Origin: Heterostelium multicystogenum
Taxonomy: Eukaryota > Evosea > Eumycetozoa > Acytosteliales > Acytosteliaceae
Length of the DNA stretch: 30,779 nt
Assembly: GCA_003667245.1 (NCBI GenBank)
Contig: RCNN01000335.1
Location: 1-30,779 of the forward strand
Direction of reading: 5' to 3'
Positions 1 through 10,100 of this stretch are shown here, piece after piece. The position numbers and the translations under genes are program-made. Each line of letters starts with the position of its first letter. Position 1 is the stretch's first letter. The notes beneath the pieces were generated by a model that had not been told where the DNA came from, ran no database searches, and saw only the letters and a program-made list of their open reading frames with translations.

Positions 1-23
1 CTGCCTTAGATGTTAGTAGCTCT

Positions 24-324
24 TCAAACTTGAATCCGGAATACATTGACTTTGCTTGCTCTTCATTGTCATATTCTTTGGTGAGATGCTTGATTCCCAG
101 GTGAATGGTATTGTCTAGTCGCTCTATATCGATTGCCCAGCTCTCTTTACTAGAGTAGAGACCAAATATCTTATTAAGATTATTACGATAGGTAATAAAA
201 GTCTACCTCTGTCACATTTGATCTTCTCCTTTTCCAAAGTAGTGAGTATCGGATTCAAAGGAGATGGTGTATTGATCGGCTTTGCTTGGTCCATACTGAA
301 TCCAGCACCTACATCCAAAGGCAA
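24..324 (-). CDS. Hypothetical protein fragment, two exons, 5' end unresolved
   Basis: I do not recognise this protein. Two coding pieces on the minus strand join cleanly: 324 to 207 and 144 to 24, separated by a 62-nt intron (206-145) that begins GTAGAC and ends AAAG. Joining restores one frame that reads through SWAIDIERLDNTIHLGIKHL and ends at TGA (24-26) after FRIQV. The left end of the first exon has no ATG at 324 (the codon is TTG). The first in-frame ATG is at 294-292, so either translation begins there or an earlier exon exists upstream. A further donor-like GT directly after FRIQ could instead carry the gene out of the window. The gene is divergent from ARP5. Base composition is less AT-rich than its flanks, which supports coding. 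Confidence 0.4.
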
Positions 325-399
325 TTTACTTGGTCTTACATATTTATTCTATATAAAAGCAAAGCACACCGATGCCAACAATGCATTAGTCCAACAATA

Positions 400-778
400 A
401 CCTAACACCAACTAATCTATCTATCAATAGTTCATCACTCAGCATGACATCATGAAACTTACAATTACAGGAGGATACAAGTTGTTATCGTCATCATAAC
501 TAAAGATAGCAAGCATCTAACTGGTCTCGATATGTTTGTATATCGTCTTGACCTATTGATTGATTTTTGTAATGTCATAACAGGTTGAATACCAATTTAC
601 TCATATTAATATTTAATTAGTTATCAATCTTTTTTATTGAAAACCTCCAAAGAACTATTAATTACTTTATGCAAGGGTGAACATCAAACAACCCCACTTT
701 AATAAAAATTAGAATAGTTGTTGTTGTTTAAAGTATTAGATAGCAGTTGTGTTATCTCTTTGATTTGATAATGGAATC
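400..778. other. Intergenic, divergent promoter region
   Basis: About 380 bp between the minus-strand fragment and ARP5. AT-rich, without a convincing open frame or RNA gene. It should hold the promoters of both divergent genes. No motif stands out beyond a T-rich stretch near 625-640 and a GTTGTTGTTT run at 719-730. Confidence 0.5.
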
Positions 779-3142
779 ATGAGTAATAAAACATCTGAAT
801 CACAGCAGAACTATTCTTCTTCTTCTTCTTCATCCCTCGTCAAATGCATCTTCACCAACTAAATTAGATTACAATAATAACAACTTTGAAAGTAATAATA
901 TTTGACTACAAAGATGTACATTCACAAAAGGAAGATGTAATATCGGATGATTACTCCTCATTTTAAAGATACTCCGATCATCATTGACATGGAACCTACA
1001 ATGTCAGAGCTGGCTATGCCAATGAAAATAAACCCTAGATGTAAGTTAATGCCTTTATACTATAACAACAACAACTACTAATGTCATTTGCGCAACTTGA
1101 CTACTACTGCTGTTGCTGCTGTTGATGCTTTATGTAGTACAATTTAAATCTATAGTTGGAAAATTAAAGTCAAAACTCACAACCTATTGTTGGTAACTCC
1201 ATCAGGGAAAGTGATATTAGTAAACTCACTTTGAAGAGTCCATTTGAATCCAATCTGTTAGTGCATCCTCCGACTCAAGAAGCAATATTTGATCATATAT
1301 TTGGAGAGACTAGGTGTCAACTCATCCATAGACAATCCAATTATCATCACAGAGCCAACATCAAATCCATCCTACTGTCGTAAAATGTAAGTCTACTCTT
1401 TTACTACCATTTAGTATTATTTGATAATCAATATTAATATGATCATATTATAATTTAGATATGAGTGAATTATTATTCGAATGCTACAATTATACCATCT
1501 TTGACCTATGGTATCGACTCATTGTTTGCTTTCTATGGCAGCGTCACATGTTCCAAGATAACGGTAGCAATGCAATGATAATTGGTGCTGGAAATGCAGT
1601 TACACACATCTATACCATTCAAAATAACACTGTACAACATTATAATACAAGAAGAATCAATGTTGGATCATCTTTGCAAACAGAATATCTTAAACGATCA
1701 CTACACTTGAAATACCCGCAACACAAAGCATTCTTTACAACAAACTATGTCAATGTAAATATTAATATACTAAGTAGTAGAGTCAGAGTAAAATAACTAT
1801 ATAAGCTTACTAATCATTTTTTATTTATAAATTATAGGATGTTAAAGAACAGTTTTGTATGGTATCGGATATAAATTATGGAGAGAAACTAAATGAGTTC
1901 AAGTCAGACAAATGTCCAGATATCAATTATATACAGTTACCATTCCAAGAGGTTGACTTGGCTCAGTTGGAAGAGGATAAACAAAGAAAACTAGAGAATA
2001 AGAAGAAACTGGGTCAATTGGCTAGGGATAAAGCTGAGCAAAAGCGAAAGGAAAAGATGGTGGAATATGAAGAAAAACTGACGCATCTCGAATCAATATC
2101 ACTTCTAAAGACGGAGAATGCTGAGGAATATGAGGCAGCATTGGAAACAGAATCGATGAAGGAGCGTGAGCTACTCAAGCAAATTGATGAACTTCGTGAA
2201 AAACTTGGAAGAAAGCGTGATCCCATTCCAGAGAAATCCAATGAAGAAGAGTTCCCTCTCTTATTTATTGCTGACGATCAATTGAGTGCAGAGCAACTGA
2301 AAGAAAAGAGGAAGCAAAAACACCTCAAGGTTTTGAAAGACAGCAGATTGAGTGCAAAGCGAAAGAGAGACGAAGAAAAAGAAAAAGCTGAAGCAATCAA
2401 CAAAAAAGAGGAGGACTCATTTGAACGTGATCAAGATGGATATATTAAGGATTTGCACGACAGAAGAAAAACTATTTTGGAGAGAAGGAAGCAAGAGAAA
2501 AGGCAAGGACTACCGTCATTAGAAGACAGTCAAAACTGCGTTCACTTGAGCGTAAAAACGAAGAAATAGATCCAGAGGATGAGGAAGATGATCAACAGTT
2601 GGCGACGATTGAGAAGTGGCTAAATCGATTTGATCCAACTTGGAATATGGTAGAGGAAGATGACGATCCACTGAAAGATTTCATGACAGCCAAAGATTTT
2701 CAAGTACGTCTTGATGTTGAGAGGATAAAAGTTCCTGAAATATTGTTCCAACCAAAGGCTTTGGATTTCTCTTGATGAAATGGGTTTGATTGAGACTATA
2801 TCGATGGTGCTCTCACAGATTAAAGACAAGAGCATACAAAACAAAGTAGCTTCAAACATCTTTTACACTGGTGGACAAGCACTCTACAAGAATTTTGCAA
2901 ATAGACTTCGATACGAATTGACACAATTAAGAGAGCCAGGAACGCAGTTTAACATTTTCAAAAGTGAGCATAATATGTTGGATGCTTGGTATGGTGCAAA
3001 GAAATGGTACCACGATACCAAATCTCACTGGTCAAGCAACTCAATTTCTAAATCAGAATATCAAGAGTTTGGCCACGACTATATCAAAGAGCATTTTGCA
3101 TCCAACCTTTCGATATATAATTTATTGAATAAAGAAGAGTAG
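779..3142 (+). CDS. ARP5: Actin-related protein 5 (INO80 chromatin-remodelling subunit), frame-broken
   Basis: ARP5 is the actin-fold subunit that with Ies6 couples INO80 ATPase action to nucleosome sliding in the nucleus. Four exons: 779-1040, 1138-1386, 1459-1754, 1838-3142; introns of 97, 72 and 83 nt. The sum gives about 700 residues, within the family range. Family signatures in order: DTPIIID(N)GTYNVRAGYAN (nucleotide-loop start), SPFESNLLVHPPTQEAIFDH, IIITEPTSNPSYCRK followed by MSELLFECYN, YGIDSLFAFYGS, a long Lys/Glu-rich coiled-coil insertion (about 1940-2560) typical of Arp5, then VERIKVPEILFQPKA, NIFYTGGQALYKNF and LDAWYGAKKW. About 12 single-base shifts are needed to read it through, for example near 835, 962, 988, 1034, 1174, 1305, 1383, 1491, 1550, 2504 and 2775. 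A pseudogene is possible, but conserved residues remain intact between shifts. The gene converges with the ASH-domain gene, 71 bp apart. Confidence 0.92.
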
Positions 3143-3176
3143 ATAACCGTTTGATCATTATGTAATCTTTTTAACA

Positions 3177-3213
3177 TGTAAAATAATTTCTTTATTATAA
3201 TATTCATTTTACA
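3177..3213. terminator. 8-bp stem with A/T loop between convergent genes
   Basis: TGTAAAAT (3177-3184) and ATTTTACA (3206-3213) form a perfect stem around a 21-nt loop. It lies 34 nt past the ARP5 stop and directly after the stop codon of the minus-strand gene. An AATAAA-type signal can be read in the loop on the minus strand. It may help 3'-end formation of both genes, but in sequence this AT-rich such a stem could be chance. Confidence 0.25.
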
Positions 3214-5410
3214 TTAAAAAATGTAGTATTTGAAAGGTAGAGCTGGTATTACTTGGCAAACTCTGTTTCTGGATAAATAGGGTGTGGCCGGTTCATATTT
3301 CATTGCAGCTGATTGGAACGATGAGTTATGATCGATGGATGGACGAAGGAAATCTCGCCAAATTGCTGGTGTTGCAACCTTTTTCTGTATAGTTTCCAGC
3401 TCTTTAAACAATGCCCAATCTTCATCTGTCATTCTATTGTTGTTTTCCAAAACACTCGCATCTTGTTGCTTTAGTGGTGTTGTATATTGGTCTTGATGAT
3501 TAACCTGAGGTTGTGGTTGATTTTGTTGACTTTGTCCTAAAATAAATGAAGTTGATCCTCCTGCTGTACTATGATCATCATGATTATAATTCTGTTGTTG
3601 TTGATATTGGTTTAGAGGTTGATTTTGTTGCTGGTTTTTGATGTTGATAGTTAAATCTTTGAGGTGGTTGTTGATATTTAAGAGGTGGTTGTTGATTCTG
3701 ATTAACGATATTATTATGATTTTGGTATTGGTATGGTTGATGTTGATAGTTTATATTTTGATTGATGTTGGAATTTGGTTGTTGAATTGTATTTTGGTGA
3801 TAAATATTGCCATAGGTAGATTTTGCTGGTAGTTGTCCATTTGTATTTATTACACTATCAATGTAATTTAAATTTAAACTGTTTTCATTGATAAACTTTG
3901 AGAGTTCGACTAATCGTTTTTCAACTTGTTCGAAAGTAGCGGTATGATTGAAAGTACCACTGCCATTATTAATTTTGTTGTTGGAGTATCTATTACTATT
4001 ATTGCTGCTGCTGCTGCTGTTATTATTATTTACTGACTTAATATTACTTTTGGATGGAATTGGTGTATTGTTTATGTTGGCATTCATCCTGTGAAATTGG
4101 ATTCCATTATCGTTATGAATGGAAACTGGGTGTATTGTATTCTCCTCATCAACACTCATGTCAAGCGACTTTTCTCTTTCTGAAACTAAAGGATTGAAAC
4201 TCACTTTTTTCTCAGATGATTTAACGCTGTGTAATGGATATCTGTTGTTTGGAGGTGTTGCTTGGTTGCCAAATATACTTTGATTTGATGAGTCGTAATT
4301 GTTTGAATTTAGCTGAGTATGATTTGTGGTGAGGGTGGGTGGTCTAGTGTTACTTCCATTGCTAGATGGCAACTGAAAAGCATAGTTATTATTGCTATTT
4401 AAACTTCCAATTGGATTGCTAACACTGTTCTGGTGACAGTCCTCATCGAAAAATATTGGCTGTGCTATAATTGAGGAATTTGATGGGTATAAAAAAGTTG
4501 GTCGGTTCGGATTGGATTCTGACTCAAAATGAGGCGTTGAGATTGCAGAACTATACTCTGAATTAAAACTCTTAACTGGTGTCTCAATGATGATCGGTGA
4601 TTGGTTATCCTAATAAATGAATAGTTAGATTGGAAGCAATAGCAATGGTGGTGGGTAGAAACTTACTGAATATATAATTTGGGTTGGAGTTGAAGGTTGA
4701 TCACCCTCTCCATGAAGAGAAACCTGTTGAATTTTGGTTCCTGAGCTAAATGATTGTATAGAAAGTAAAGCAGTAAACCATCCACTTGTCGGCGGAGAGA
4801 ATGAAATATAGCTCTCGAATTCTTGGTGTGGAGCAATCACAATAGGAAACTCCAACTTGGCTAAAATGGAGAATGGCTGTATTTGCTGTGACGATTGTGA
4901 CGCTGATGAACTCAGCGTAAATCCATTTCCAACGTTTCTACTACCGTTACTTCTATGATTATTGTTTCCATTTATATAATTGTATTTTAGATTGCTGTTA
5001 TTCTCATTTGATAGTTGTGGGTGCTGTTGATCATTTTTTCTGAATTGGGATGATGGTGGTTGTGGTACCTGATGATTGCTATGTATGGCTTGCTGTGAAT
5101 CACTGACAGTGAATGAAGCGTGACCATATAAACTCTTTTGCTGCTGTAGGAATAGGTTGGTAATTACAAAAGGCTTATTCTCTGCATTGAGCACTATCAT
5201 CGGAGAATGAATGAATGGTTAGTACGCCTTGTCAGCCTCATCAGCATCAAAAAACCTACAAGTGAATCTGACAACTCTTCTTCGACCGACATTGATTCTG
5301 TGGAAATCGATACCACCGATCATCACTATACCAGAGGTCGAAGGAGAAGTTGAATACTTTGATGACAAATTCGACATCATCTCCTCAGCCGATATCTCTG
5401 ATGACATCAT
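3214..5410 (-). CDS. ASH-domain (SPD-2/hydin-like), Asn/Gln-rich protein
   Basis: Three exons: 5410-5260, 5193-4667 and 4609-3214, with introns of 66 nt (5259-5194, carrying TACTAAC) and 57 nt (4666-4610, carrying CTAAC). The start ATG (5410-5408) follows an in-frame TGA. The first two exons form a beta-rich module with IDFHRINVGRRRVVRFTLLN and, later, FPIVIAPHQEFESYISFSPP, which fits the ASH/MSP-like fold of centrosomal and ciliary proteins. An Asn/Gln/Ser-rich loop is inserted in the module. The rest is low complexity (Asn, Gln, Ser) until a conserved-looking end, DEDWALFKELETIQKKVATP. One extra A in a run of five near 3643 breaks the frame; removing it gives 690 residues exactly. Dictyostelids are unciliated, so a centrosomal role (Cep192/SPD-2-like) would be my guess, unproven. 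The fold assignment comes from pattern, not a search. Confidence 0.62.
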
Positions 5411-5512
5411 CTTTCAGTTCAACTTCAATCAATATATCTTTAAAGTAACGAATCAATGAATGAATGATTATATCTTTATTATTATTAATATTATTAGTAT
5501 TGTTATTGGATA

Positions 5513-5755
5513 ATGTACAACAATTTAGAACAAATCATCAAAGTCAACTTATTAATCAGAAGTTTATTAAACAGATTGGCGCGCCAAAATTTCATTTTTG
5601 AAATTCTAAATATTATGAAACTCCTCTTGTTGAGATTATCTTTGGATCGTAACATAATTAATTCTCACAATATTAGAATATGTATAGATAGGTTAGACCT
5701 ATTATCACTTGATCAACTGATAGATTTAGTATTATATAAAGATGATTTAGTTTAG
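5513..5755 (+). CDS. Doubtful 80-residue hypothetical ORF
   Basis: An uninterrupted ATG-to-stop frame of 80 residues rich in Leu, Ile, Asn and Arg (MYNNLEQIIKVNLLIRSLLN at the start). No family is recognised. Codon use is strongly TTA/ATT and its composition is like the surrounding intergenic DNA, which argues against a gene. The weak resemblance to the N-terminal helices of dictyostelid repeat-family proteins is not enough for a name. It contains the palindrome TTGGCGCGCCAA. Confidence 0.2.
   Translation: MYNNLEQIIKVNLLIRSLLNRLARQNFIFEILNIMKLLLLRLSLDRNIINSHNIRICIDRLDLLSLDQLIDLVLYKDDLV
5576..5587. promoter_or_regulatory. 12-bp palindrome TTGGCGCGCCAA, E2F-like
   Basis: A perfect palindrome with an all-GC core in DNA of roughly 20-25% GC. 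The right part, GCGCCAAA, equals the reverse of the classical E2F site TTTGGCGC. It lies 170 bp upstream of the ASH-domain gene start and 940 bp upstream of PTPS. Confidence 0.35.
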
Positions 5756-6522
5756 TAATAACTAAATGTGACCCTACTAACATCTATGTATGAAGCTAAT
5801 TTATCGATATACACGATAAGCTAAAGCCTTGATGTTGTATGATTCTAGTTAAAGATTCTGTTTATATTAAAAGCAAGATGTATTCTATTCTTTAATTTAA
5901 CAATCACAAAAGTTATTTATTATTAAATAAAGATAAAGATGATGATATTTTTAAAAATCTCATAATCGATGGAAGCAATTTATTAAAAGAAGAATACGAA
6001 ATTTGATATTACTCTTCAAAGATCAATAATAATTCGTCATTTACTTGTCGGTTGAAGTTTTTTTGCATCTTTAGAACCAGCTAATTCCATTCTATCATAA
6101 TATTAGTGACCGTCAGATATAATTTTTACATTTTAAAAGTAATTTAATATTATTAAACTGTTTTAGTTTATGCAAGCTCATCATAAATAAATTAGCTATT
6201 GTATTTCACAGTCATTATATTACATTTAAAAGTCACCTGATATTAAGATAAACAACTTAAAGTTAAAATTAAAAGGTGTGTTTTATTGTTACAGTTATAG
6301 AGTGGTGAGGTGTTAAATTTAATTGTAAATCTTAGCATTGTTTATGATGTAATATTACTTACTTTCACTTCAAGTCAATCAAATCAACCAATCAATCAGT
6401 CAATCAAATTAATTACAAAGTGTAATCAATTATATATTAATATTAATATTAGATTCTAAATTAAAAGTGTAGTTTGAAAGTTTTAAGAAAAGATTATTAA
6501 AAGAAAGAAAAAGTAAATGATA

Positions 6523-7031
6523 ATGGCATCAAAAGTAGTTATTCTAACAAGAAGAGAGGTCTTTTCAGCAAGGTAACTATGATCTATCAATCTATCAATA
6601 TCTCCTCTATTGATATGTAATATTGAATGAATGATTAATATTATTGTTTTTGTTATATTTATAGTCATCGATTATATTCTGAGCATTTGACTGAAGAAGA
6701 GAATAAAGCTACCTATGGAAAATGTATAAATCAACATGGACATAACTATACTTTGGAGGTATCTGTTCGTGGCAAATTGAATGAGAAGACTGGAATGTTC
6801 ATCAATGCAACAGAATTAAAACAAATTATTAAAGAGGAAATTATGGACAGAATGGATCACAAGAATCTCGAAGTCGATGTCAAAGAGTTCCAAGGTGTTG
6901 TTACCACCACTGAAAACCTTTGTGTTGTTATCTACCAATTGTTAGCCAAAAGACTAGGAGATTTGTTATATGAAGTTAAAATATTGGAAACAGAAAACAA
7001 TTATGTCATTTACAGAGGTGAATCATCATAA
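6523..7031 (+). CDS. ptsA: 6-pyruvoyl-tetrahydropterin synthase
   Basis: Converts 7,8-dihydroneopterin triphosphate to 6-pyruvoyl-tetrahydropterin, the second step of tetrahydrobiopterin synthesis; dictyostelids make both BH4 and its isomer dictyopterin this way. Cytosolic. Exon 1 is 6523-6572 and exon 2 is 6665-7031, around a 92-nt intron; together 138 residues, the normal family length. Zinc ligands are the His of FSASH and the two His of HGH. The catalytic Cys lies in YGKCINQHGHNY; DHKNL, TTENLC and the Glu of ETENNYVIYRG complete the active site. The frame is intact, in contrast to most neighbours. The ATG follows an A-rich leader typical of dictyostelids. It converges with the CHD gene, 144 bp apart. 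Confidence 0.96.
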
Positions 7032-7175
7032 TGGTACTTATTAAGCACGATCAAAAGATAATAAACAAAAAATAACAAAAGAATAGACACTATGGGAATG
7101 ATTGATTGAAATTCAGGGCAAGGCTTGGTCTCCAAGTTTAGATTAAATATTAAAAGGATTGCATTTATTGTTATT

Positions 7176-10100
7176 TCAGTGGGTTGTTATGTCATCACTT
7201 TCGGGGTGATTTAATAAATTGGATATGTCTGGAATTGTAGTTTTCGCCTTGTGATGATGATTGTCACGAGTATTTACATTTGGTCGTTCAATATGGTTTG
7301 ATGGCATCACATCACTCATTGCTACATCGTTCAATGGAGAGGATATACTTGATGTAGATGTATAAGTGTATGTTGAAGTAGTAGTGGTGGTAGTTGTGGT
7401 TCCGTTTGTGCTGGATGAAGAAGATCTTCTTTCCCTGGCAATGTTGCTTTCGTCACTGTTGTTGGTGTTGCTGGTACTGCCGCTACTGCTTCTTCTGCTG
7501 CCACCTTGTGATGCTCTCTTTAGTAGTTGATAATCTTGGAAATCTTCATCGTCAGATTCATGTAGGATATTACCAAATGCTGCAATCTTATCATTTGACT
7601 TTTTTAAGTGAAGAGGATGATGAGTTGAGGCTATGTCTTTTCTTTGTTCGTTTGGCAGCCTTTCTGAAAATTTGTTCATCATCATCGGAATCGAAATTAA
7701 TTGTGATAAGCTCTTTCTTTTCTTTGTCTTTATCTTTGCTTGAGCCTTTGTCTTTGCTTGAGCTCTTATCTTTGCTTGGTGATAAAAAGTCGAGGATACT
7801 CTTTTGTTTCTTTGAAGAGGATGACGATCCACTTCTTGAATGACCACTTCCATTTCTAATACCATTTCCGCTGCTACTTAAAACAGGACTGGTATTCAGA
7901 CTATTACCAAGCTTAAAGGAGCTGGTCATTGGAATTCCCGAGTTAACTCCGCTGTAGGAAGAACGTAAAGGTGCTTGAGAGTGAGATGGTCTGGTATTAC
8001 TGTTGGTGTTGCTTGAGGCATGATGGTTTCTTTGTCTTGGATTTACAATATAGTCAATTACCAAATCGATTCTTGCATTTAGATATTTGTCTTTTGGCAA
8101 TCCGAGCACATCTATAATATGCTCTTTACGTTTTCTCTTCTTATCTGAGTTTTCATCTTCACCGCTTGACTCATATTTGCCTTGCGCTGTAGCTATCTTC
8201 TTGTAGATTTCGTAAAAAGGCATTGATTTATCTTTGCAAATGTCTTCAAATTGACCATATCCATGCTTTGAGACACCTTGTAAAAGTGCAATATCGTGTG
8301 TGCATTTTTGGTACCACATTGGGAATGACTGTGGTGCTGGCACATCTTCAAGGGCACTAGTTAGATTTGGATTTTTTAAGATATTTCCTCTGAGCTTATT
8401 AAGGAAGTATATACGATTTACCAATCTCTTGCACTGAGAGATGGTAAGCTCACCATCTTCTTTATCTTCTTTTTCTTCGTCTTTTGCAGACTCAACTCCA
8501 TTGGTTGAGGAATTCAGTGATTGATTACCAGTTGAATTGATATTTTGTTGGCATTTTGTCAACAGATCGAAATAATATCTCTCGATCATCTCACTGGTCT
8601 TCTTCTTTAGACTAGCTTTCTCTTTGATTAGATCCCAAGAGTATTCATTTGGACCGGTTTCAATGACACCATATATAATGATATTCTTATAGAAATCAAA
8701 TTTCTCACGCTTGGTCCATTCAATTCTATAATCTGATTTCTTTTTAGCTTTTTCTTCTTCCTTCTTTTCCTTTTCGAGTTTTTCTGGTTATGACGATTCT
8801 CTTTGAGTTGTTGCTTCTTGTAACCTTCCATAGTTCTTAGGATACGCTTGAATCTATGGGAGAGGATCTTTGCTGAAGGCCATATTCTCTCATTGTCACT
8901 GGATTTAGAGTCAGAAGCAGTAGTTGAGTCTGGAGATGTTTGATAGCTGTGATTGTGGAAACACAAAGTAGTGTCCTTACGCATATTATCATATTCACCG
9001 AAACCGTATCTGTAGGTACCTACAAGAAGATCATTTTCCTCTTGGAATTTCCACCAAGAATATGGAGCATCTCCAAGCTCACCAATACAGTCAACGATTT
9101 TTCTGTAACCAATTCTTAAAACCTGTGCAAGTGCAGCCATATTTGCTAGTTTGCGTGAGATCTTTTTGGTATTTCTAGTAAGATATTCAATAAACTTGGC
9201 ATCATTCAAAGAGGGATCATTGAGGAATGGGTTGGTTGCATTGCTATCTATTTCCATTTCAGTGTTGCTCTGTTCTTTTCCATAGAGTTGGAAGACACTT
9301 GACTCCAATGGTTCAACAAGTGCATTAAGTGATTCAACGGACATTTTTGCTTCACCATCTTCTGTAGTTGCTGCTGCAACCGACTTTATAGGAATGTCAA
9401 GTGACTTTGAAATGAATGCTTCACCATACTGGCGAACCTGTTCAACTGACCAACGATCGAGATTGGCTACAGCTTTTATGAGCTCCCAACGTCCACTTCC
9501 AAATGTAAAAAGTGCACTCTTGAACTTATTACGCTCAAGACCAGTCCAACCACTACCGCTATTGACAGATCCTGAGTCGTCGTCATCTTCTGGTTCATAA
9601 TCAGATTGATCTTCATCTGAACTATCATCTCCAAATCCAAATCTTTGGACATTCTTTCTGGTTCTTGGTAACATGACAAGATCGCTTCGAGTATCCAGCT
9701 CTGGTACAAATTTGTCCCAAAAAGTTTGGATCATTGACATCAATGTTCGAAGCAGAATTGGAGCTACAGAAACTAGCTGTTGAGAAACTGCTTGCCAATG
9801 GATCAACTGTTTCTTGTTTTACGACCGTTGATCTATCTAAAATTTTATCGATATCTTCTTCATAAAATCTCTCACTTGCTGCATCGTCCTCCCTATAAAC
9901 GGAATGAATGTTAATATTTGAAATTGATTGATAGTTTAACTTTAAACTTACTTGATAGCATATACACCAAACTTGAGCAATGAATCAATTGTTTCTTTAT
10001 CTGGTAACTCTTCTTTGGCTGGTGCATTGGTACCGTTGGAATTAATTTTGGTAAGAACTGCTCTGTCCAAACCCAGCTTTTTTGAGGCACGATCAAACAT

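Larger units (their letters stand above)
5411..6522. other. Intergenic, AT-rich, one doubtful small ORF
   Basis: About 1.1 kb between divergent genes. Contains the small frame at 5513-5755 (listed separately), a GC-core palindrome at 5576-5587, and CAATCAATCAACCAATCAATCAG-type repeats near 6380-6410. Otherwise A/T-rich with no RNA gene that I can see. It should include the PTPS promoter. Confidence 0.5.

Noticed and set aside
779..3142. ARP5 as a pseudogene
   Set aside because: Conserved residues and all splice sites are kept despite about 12 indels, and unrelated neighbours show the same kind of damage.
5194..5225. A 32-nt intron in the ASH gene starting GTACTAACC
   Set aside because: Too short and it would break the frame; the 66-nt intron from 5259 keeps frame and places TACTAAC as its branch site.
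5229..5459. 76-residue plus-strand ORF
   Set aside because: Mirror frame of the first exon of the ASH-domain gene.
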